From contig JAQUKQ010000016.1 in the NCBI GenBank assembly GCA_028718985.1, positions 1 through 34,823 on the forward strand: a stretch of DNA of 34,823 nucleotides, given 5' to 3'. Shown here in pieces: positions 34,736 through 34,823 of this stretch; the stretch's first letter is position 1; every line of letters starts with the position of its first letter. A program made the translations under genes and the position numbers. This DNA comes from Desulfobulbaceae bacterium. GTDB lineage: Bacteria > Desulfobacterota > Desulfobulbia > Desulfobulbales > VMSU01. Under the pieces are notes generated by a model. That model was given only the letters and a program-made list of their open reading frames with translations. It had not been told where the DNA came from and did not search any database.

Positions 34736-34823
34736 GATCCTTCGGGAGAATAGGTGTATCTGAAGCGAGTCATGTCGAGCTGCCGACAACAGCGTAATAT
34801 AATACCGTAAGAGAGGACTTCTT

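Overview
The window looks like a chromosomal segment of a Gram-negative deltaproteobacterium (Desulfobacterota). A Desulfobulbales-like sulfur or metal metaboliser is my best guess, from gene content only. The pointers are a CheA/CheD/CheB chemotaxis operon with a two-CW protein, ispG-proS-rsh linkage, a C4 zinc-type L28, a sigma-54 response regulator, and a large block with a many-heme c-type cytochrome, NHL lipoproteins and an outer-membrane barrel. No phage, transposon or CRISPR was seen.

Layout. (1) 2-7304, + strand: chemotaxis operon cheA (5' end off the window), two-CW protein, mcp, cheW, cheR, cheD, cheB, closed by a hairpin at 7396-7433. (2) 7448-8229: a broken sensor gene (two frameshifts) ending in a UUCG terminator. 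(3) 8404-8481, - strand: tRNA-Pro(UGG) with its own terminator. (4) 8945-10013, + strand: a textbook sigma-54 promoter, a PilZ protein and a stand-alone receiver. (5) 10057-13488, - strand: a secreted beta-propeller-like repeat protein and a glycosidase-like enzyme with a discoidin domain. (6) rpmB at 13487 (+) with promoter and terminator. (7) 19570-13795, - strand: ispG, proS, a frameshifted GGDEF gene, and an RSH (p)ppGpp enzyme whose hydrolase site is destroyed. (8) 19692-24891, + strand: a promoter, two coupled polytopic GT-C-like proteins (the second with TPRs) and an NtrC-family regulator. (9) 34619-24934, - strand: NHL lipoprotein, outer-membrane barrel, SurA-like foldase, second NHL lipoprotein, 12-heme-motif cytochrome, methyltransferase, polyprenyl-phosphate-type glycosyltransferase.

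How it fits together. The most interesting block is 26478-34619. It holds a secreted multiheme cytochrome, a large barrel, a dedicated periplasmic foldase and two lipid-anchored propellers, which together look like a self-contained system for building and using an extracellular electron-transfer apparatus. Two glycan-type genes are joined to its 3' end, and two GT-C-type membrane proteins lie beyond. A second theme is cyclic-di-GMP: a PilZ protein under a sigma-54 promoter, a decayed diguanylate cyclase, and a tandem MshEN-like motif in the CheA linker. A third is decay of signalling genes: two pseudogenes and a hydrolase-dead RSH.
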